From Chloroflexota bacterium (GTDB taxonomy: Bacteria > Chloroflexota > Anaerolineae > Promineifilales > Promineifilaceae): a stretch of DNA of 10,446 nt. The notes beneath the pieces were generated by a model. It was not told the DNA's origin. It ran no database searches and saw only the letters and a list, made by a program, of their open reading frames with translations. Position numbers and translations under genes: made by a program. Below, one piece after another: positions 6,501 to 10,446 of the stretch; position 1 is the first letter of the stretch, and every line of letters begins with the position of its first letter. The stretch spans positions 2,240,388 through 2,250,833 of the forward strand of contig CP070688.1 in NCBI GenBank assembly GCA_020353135.1, in the 5' to 3' direction.

Positions 6501-6522
6501 TTATTACCTCGTCGTCTCAGTT

Positions 6523-9225
6523 ATGGTTGACTCTAAACGAAGCACTTCGTTTTATGAGCAAGTTCGCCTGGCACTGAACAACTTCCAGGATCCCCTTTGG
6601 CTGGGTGAGTATTCCCCCCTGGCAGCACCCTACTTCCTGGGTGCTGCCCTGAAGCAGTCACCGGCCGGGGATACGCCGCAGGGTCGCGGCGAAGTCTTGC
6701 GCCTGCAACTCCAATCGGCGACGGAAACTCTGTGGCCCGGCTCATTGCCGGTTGATAAGGACGCGCTCGTAGCCGCCGTTGATGAAGAACGACAGCAATA
6801 CGGCAACAAGGGGGCCATGTACCATTACCTCTTGCTGGAGTTACGCTACTTTCGTCGTTATTTCTATCCGCGATCCCACCCGCGAGCGGAACGAGAAGTC
6901 GAGTTGCGCGACTATCTAGGTGTTGGCCGGGGACCTTACTTCAACCACCTCAAAGCCGCTCGCCAGAGCCTGGGCGATGCCTTGTTGAGCCTGCTCCGAC
7001 CCTCGTTTCGCCTGGAACAACCCGTGCTTCGTTCTGAAGCGCTCATTGCCCGAGAGCACCTGATCCAACAATGTGTGGTTGACCTGAAGGCTGGCAAAAC
7101 TGTAGCTATCAATGGTATGGGCGGTGTCGGCAAGACATCCCTGGGAGCGGCCGTCGCCGAGCAATGGTCTGCCCAACCGGTTTTCTGGTTTACTTTCCGT
7201 CCAACTTTCAATGACCAGTTGAGCAGCTTGCTCTTTTCCTTGGGTAACTATCTTCATCTGCGAGGGGCATCCGGCTTATGGCTACAACTGGTTGCCGACA
7301 AAGGCAAGGTCGAGAATTACGATCTGGCGCTGGCGCTCCTTCGAGGCGACCTGCATGCCTTGCCGCAGGCGCCCCTGTTATGCTTTGACGAAACAGACCA
7401 TCTCCAGGAAGACCCGGAGAAGCCTGGCAGTGGCCAGATTCAAATACGCGAGTTCCTGAACGGCCTGCATGGCCTCGTCTCAACGCTGTTCATTGGACAA
7501 CAAGATCTTCTCACGGCCGATGTTCACCACAATTTAGAGGGACTGACACTACAACAAGTCGTCACCTTTCTTACAGAAGCACAGGTACCTTTCGCGCCGG
7601 CCGACGTTCCTCATCTACATGCCTATACAGGTGGGAACCCACGCCTGTTGAAACTGTGCGCGGCATTGTTAGAAGAGGGCCGGGCGCTCTCTGAAATTAT
7701 TACGGAGACGCCAGGAGTGCCGGCGCTTCAGGCGCTGCTGGAACGTTTATGGCGGCGACTCGGCGCCGATGCCCGGCAGATGCTTCTGAGGCTGGCCGTC
7801 TTCCGCAGTCCTGCGCCCGATGATGCCTGGCCAGACCCGGAGCTGGCCCTGAAACGCCTGGTTGAGCAGCACATTGTGCAACGAGATGGTTATGGTGGTG
7901 TGTCCTTGCTGCCTATCATCCGGGATCTCCTGTACGACGACAGGCAACGTTTTCCAGCAGAACTGCACGAACAGTATCATCTGGAGGCGGCCGGCATTCG
8001 TGCTGCTCGAGGTGAGTATACAGCCGCAGCCTGGCACTACAGCCAGGGGGGAGAAGCGGCCCTGGCTGTGCAGGTCTGGTTCCCCCATCGTAATTCAGAG
8101 GTGATGCACGGCCAGGCCGCTGCGGCGCTGGCCATTTTCCAACAAATGTCCGTGCGCCGTTTGGGCGAAGCTGAAAGCCGGGCGCTGGCCCTGCTCCGGG
8201 CCGAGTTGTACGAGCTAACCGGCGAGGTAGAGAAAGGTCTGACCGAGTTGGAAGCCACTGAGTGGTCGGCTGACAGCATGGTAACGGCCGATGCCTTGCT
8301 TTTGCGCGGACATTTTTTGAATGCACTGGGCCGTGCTCCGGACGCGCTGCAAACCTATGAAGAAGGGATGTCTGCTCTGGTTCACCTTCTCCGCCAGCTT
8401 GCTCGCTTTCGTTACCAGGGTAGCATCACGCACGTGCAACAGCGACAGATGAAGGAAGCCTGGAAGGAGGCTCGCCTGGCCCAATATGAAGCGGAACATC
8501 TGCAGGGCCTTGTACAAGATGAACAGGGCCAGTTCGACGAGGCTTACCTCTACTACCAGCGCGCGCTGGCCCTGGCCAGAAGCGTCAAACACGAACCCGG
8601 CATTGCCAAGTCGAGCCGTGAGCTGGCAGTTTTGCTTAGCCGGCAGGCTAAGCTAGAGGAAGCCAGAAACTATGCCGAGGAGGCGAGTGCCTATTATGAG
8701 CACACTGGTGACCGGTTTGGTTTGGAGACGATGCATAATGTCCTGGCCGCCATATATTTCCAGGCCGGACAATACGAGAAGGCAATTGAAATAGCCGAAA
8801 TCGCCCTGCTTTTTTTTGAAGAAGCCAGGATGCCTTATTGGGCCAGTACAACCGGCGCCACCTTGGCCGAGGCTTACTTTGAAGTCGAGAACCTGGATAA
8901 AGCGGAAGAAATTGCCTTGAAGGTTCTGAGAATTGAAGAACCACATAGCCACCCGTATGCCCTTTTCACCATAGGCCGTGTGCGGCAAGCCAGGCAGGAC
9001 CTGGAGCTGGCTGAGCGATATTTCCAGCAGAGCTTGGACATCGCTCAACAGAATGGCGATAAGTTTATGGAGGCCTATGCCTGGCAGGCCTTAGGCAAAA
9101 TCTATCGTGAACAAGGCCAGGAGGAAGCGAGCCAGAACGCCCTCATGGAAGCTTTGGGGCAATTTGAAGCGCTAGAAATCGCCCCCGAAATCGAGGCAAC
9201 ACGCCACTTGTTGGTAGACGACTGA
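6523..9225 (+). CDS. NB-ARC-type STAND ATPase with N-terminal HTH-like region and C-terminal TPRs
   Basis: 900 residues, start ATG 6523 with no visible Shine-Dalgarno. Residues 1-170 form a domain I know from Chloroflexota STAND proteins (FQDPLWLGEYSPLAAPYFLG early, then YHYLLLELRYFRRYFYPRS). Its end, about 125-155 (LRDYLGVGRGPYFNHLKAA), reads as a helix-turn-helix. The ATPase follows: Walker A NGMGGVGKTS (197-206, K204), Walker B PLLCFDETD (D289), and YTGGNPRLLKL (368-378), the GLPL-like motif of NB-ARC/AP-ATPases. After a winged-helix-like stretch (about 400-475), roughly seven TPRs fill about 590-885. The layout resembles MalT/AfsR-like STAND regulators, in which TPRs sense and ATP-driven oligomerisation switches the output. 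If the HTH is real the output is transcription, and the GTCCCG boxes in front of the gene are candidate targets. Divergent from the secreted gene and convergent with the PQQ-EAD gene, with 87 bp between the stops and no clear terminator. A role in immunity is possible but unproven. Confidence 0.9.
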   Translation: MVDSKRSTSFYEQVRLALNNFQDPLWLGEYSPLAAPYFLGAALKQSPAGDTPQGRGEVLRLQLQSATETLWPGSLPVDKDALVAAVDEERQQYGNKGAMYHYLLLELRYFRRYFYPRSHPRAEREVELRDYLGVGRGPYFNHLKAARQSLGDALLSLLRPSFRLEQPVLRSEALIAREHLIQQCVVDLKAGKTVAINGMGGVGKTSLGAAVAEQWSAQPVFWFTFRPTFNDQLSSLLFSLGNYLHLRGASGLWLQLVADKGKVENYDLALALLRGDLHALPQAPLLCFDETDHLQEDPEKPGSGQIQIREFLNGLHGLVSTLFIGQQDLLTADVHHNLEGLTLQQVVTFLTEAQVPFAPADVPHLHAYTGGNPRLLKLCAALLEEGRALSEIITETPGVPALQALLERLWRRLGADARQMLLRLAVFRSPAPDDAWPDPELALKRLVEQHIVQRDGYGGVSLLPIIRDLLYDDRQRFPAELHEQYHLEAAGIRAARGEYTAAAWHYSQGGEAALAVQVWFPHRNSEVMHGQAAAALAIFQQMSVRRLGEAESRALALLRAELYELTGEVEKGLTELEATEWSADSMVTADALLLRGHFLNALGRAPDALQTYEEGMSALVHLLRQLARFRYQGSITHVQQRQMKEAWKEARLAQYEAEHLQGLVQDEQGQFDEAYLYYQRALALARSVKHEPGIAKSSRELAVLLSRQAKLEEARNYAEEASAYYEHTGDRFGLETMHNVLAAIYFQAGQYEKAIEIAEIALLFFEEARMPYWASTTGATLAEAYFEVENLDKAEEIALKVLRIEEPHSHPYALFTIGRVRQARQDLELAERYFQQSLDIAQQNGDKFMEAYAWQALGKIYREQGQEEASQNALMEALGQFEALEIAPEIEATRHLLVDD

Positions 9226-9312
9226 AACCACGAAGCCGTCAATATGTCTCTAACAAGATAATGACCTTGCAGATAACCTGAGAAAACGGCCACCCCCCCA
9301 GCCGCAATAGCG

Positions 9313-10446
9313 TTAACGAAACGACTCCCAGTCAACATCCTTACGGATGCTTATGCCCATGTCAATCAGCTCGCCGATGCTCTCCCGCCGCAGGCAGTAT
9401 TTGACAAGTTCGCGCGCCTTGGCCGCCAGGGTGGTGCCTTCCAGGTTGTCCTCATTGATGCCCATCGCAAAGAGCAGATCCTCAAACTCCTCCATGCTGA
9501 ACCGAGCCGCAAGCGTTCGAGCCAGGGTGAAATAACGTTTACGCTCTTCTGAGGAGAGGCGAACGCCGGTGATGCGGAAGTCAGTTGAGGTTTCGCTCTC
9601 ACTAAGAACCGGCACGTTAAAGGTGCGATCGAAGCGATGGTTCTGGTTGCGATCATCCCGGAATTCGACGACGAACTTCATAGGCACGCCCTCGCCCTTC
9701 TGCAGCGGCCGGACTTGCAGACTCCGCGTATATGGCGGGCTATCACTGTGAATCACCGGCTGCACGACAGACACGCTGGATTCCGTCTCAAAACGGTCTG
9801 GCTTGACAAGCACGCCCATCAACCGGGCCGGACCAAAACCCTTGTTGACGATTGTGTAGTTGATGGCCGACCAGGTCTCAACCATCAGATCGTCGTGCTC
9901 GATTTTTAGCTCGAGGATCGGCTGCTTACGATAACGGGCCACTTCCGTCTCGGCGTGCAATCGCTCTGCGCGGAGCGTCGTCTCGCGATAAGCGTGAGCC
10001 GCTTGCTCCCAGGCGGCCGCTTTCTCTTCGTCGTCGATATCTTGTTTGGAGAGTAGACGGGCATGCTGTTCATATGCCTCGGCCCGGCGGTTGTAACGAA
10101 ACAACTTCTGCCACGTTTCGGCCGCCTCCAACCAGGCCGTGCCGGCTTCATACTGTTTTGCCGCCCGATCGAGTTCGCCGATTTGGCACCACTTTTCGGC
10201 CGCTTGCAGGTGATCGCCCTGCTGCTCAAAGGCCTCAGCCGTCGCCCTAAGCGCTGCTGGATCAAGTTCTGGCTCGGCCACGGGTTCCGGCTCTGGCGGC
10301 CGCTCAAGAGCGATGATTGAGCCGCCCCGATCGACGACGAGCAGGGCCATCGGCGCCAGGACCGGCGGCATCTCTATCCGCCTATTCATGCTGTAGCGCC
10401 ACAACACTTCGCCGGTCGCTTTTTGCAGTGCATACAGGGTGTGATC
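9313..10446 (-). CDS. PQQ-like propeller, helical repeat, Ig-like domain and C-terminal EAD protein, 5' end outside the window
   Basis: 377 codons are visible; the frame continues past the right edge. A GTG at 10405-10407 could be taken as a start, but the codons upstream read DHTLYALQKATGEVLWRYS, a textbook PQQ-like beta-propeller blade, so the real start lies outside. Visible order: end of the propeller (1-50), a Pro/Glu-rich linker (PPEPEPVAEPELDP, 50-63), a helical region with TPR-like repeats (63-170), a beta-rich CARDB/Ig-like domain (about 176-280, with VNKGFGPA), and a C-terminal domain (303-377) with FSMEEFEDLLF, GINEDNL, AKARELVKYCLRR, GELID and DVDW. This last part matches the EAD of the SIR2 protein at the other side of the window. 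In known conflict systems a shared EAD links an effector with its sensor or STAND partner. No catalytic domain is visible, so this looks like a sensor or scaffold. The upstream part could hold a kinase or other effector. Confidence 0.85.
   Translation of the reverse strand, partial: DHTLYALQKATGEVLWRYSMNRRIEMPPVLAPMALLVVDRGGSIIALERPPEPEPVAEPELDPAALRATAEAFEQQGDHLQAAEKWCQIGELDRAAKQYEAGTAWLEAAETWQKLFRYNRRAEAYEQHARLLSKQDIDDEEKAAAWEQAAHAYRETTLRAERLHAETEVARYRKQPILELKIEHDDLMVETWSAINYTIVNKGFGPARLMGVLVKPDRFETESSVSVVQPVIHSDSPPYTRSLQVRPLQKGEGVPMKFVVEFRDDRNQNHRFDRTFNVPVLSESETSTDFRITGVRLSSEERKRYFTLARTLAARFSMEEFEDLLFAMGINEDNLEGTTLAAKARELVKYCLRRESIGELIDMGISIRKDVDWESFR

Noticed and set aside
9226..9312. Terminator between the two convergent genes
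   Set aside because: Only a 4-bp CGGC/GCCG pairing around a run of seven Cs was found, with no T-tract; too weak to call.
1..10446. Mobile element, prophage, CRISPR or tRNA
   Set aside because: No transposase, integrase, terminal repeats with target duplication, regularly spaced repeats or cloverleaf sequence could be recognised on either strand.
1..10446. Many CGGCC/GGCCGG runs as a special motif
   Set aside because: They are spread through coding sequence as Ala/Gly/Pro/Arg codons and fit the base composition; no positional pattern was seen.

Overview
The window is a signalling and conflict-type locus from a bacterium that I would place in the Chloroflexota (Anaerolineae, Promineifilum or Caldilinea-like). 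The evidence is style, not a marker gene: an nSTAND ATPase with the N-terminal NPYVGPRPF signature, an Ala/Glu/Thr-rich coiled coil and WD40 repeats; an NB-ARC/TPR protein with an N-terminal HTH-like region; SIR2 and effector-associated (EAD) domains; and mid-to-high GC with many CGGCC runs. No ribosomal, tRNA, phage, transposase or CRISPR sequence was seen.

Left part (1-5326), minus strand: a three-gene cluster driven from a good promoter at 5298-5326. The order is a SIR2-fold protein with a C-terminal EAD (4093-5235), a membrane-anchored nSTAND ATPase with a degenerate trypsin-like domain and seven WD40 repeats (819-4028), and a Ser/Thr protein kinase that runs off the left edge (1-791). 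Gaps are 64 and 27 bp, so one transcript is likely. The promoter sits inside an 8-bp dyad that looks like an operator.

Middle (5236-6522): a 7-bp tandem repeat and a 13-bp-stem hairpin lie between the operon and a small secreted four-cysteine protein (5587-6243, minus). The 279-bp divergent region to its right holds four GTCCCG boxes in two pairs, each pair with 21-bp spacing, and a perfect 14-bp palindrome between the pairs.

Right part (6523-10446): a 900-residue NB-ARC-type STAND ATPase with a predicted HTH and C-terminal TPRs on the plus strand, convergent with a minus-strand gene (9313 to beyond 10446). That second gene encodes the end of a PQQ-like beta-propeller, a helical repeat region, an Ig/CARDB-like beta domain and a C-terminal EAD like the one on the SIR2 protein.

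Inferred working model: the transmembrane STAND protein senses something outside the membrane through its WD40/pseudoprotease part. The SIR2-EAD and PQQ-EAD proteins may meet through their shared EAD, and the kinase may add a phosphorylation step. The NB-ARC/TPR protein may control its own divergent promoter. Two departures from the catalytic consensus, a SIR2 Asn position that reads Ala and a protease domain without its His and Ser, suggest that parts of this locus act as binding or scaffold modules instead of enzymes.
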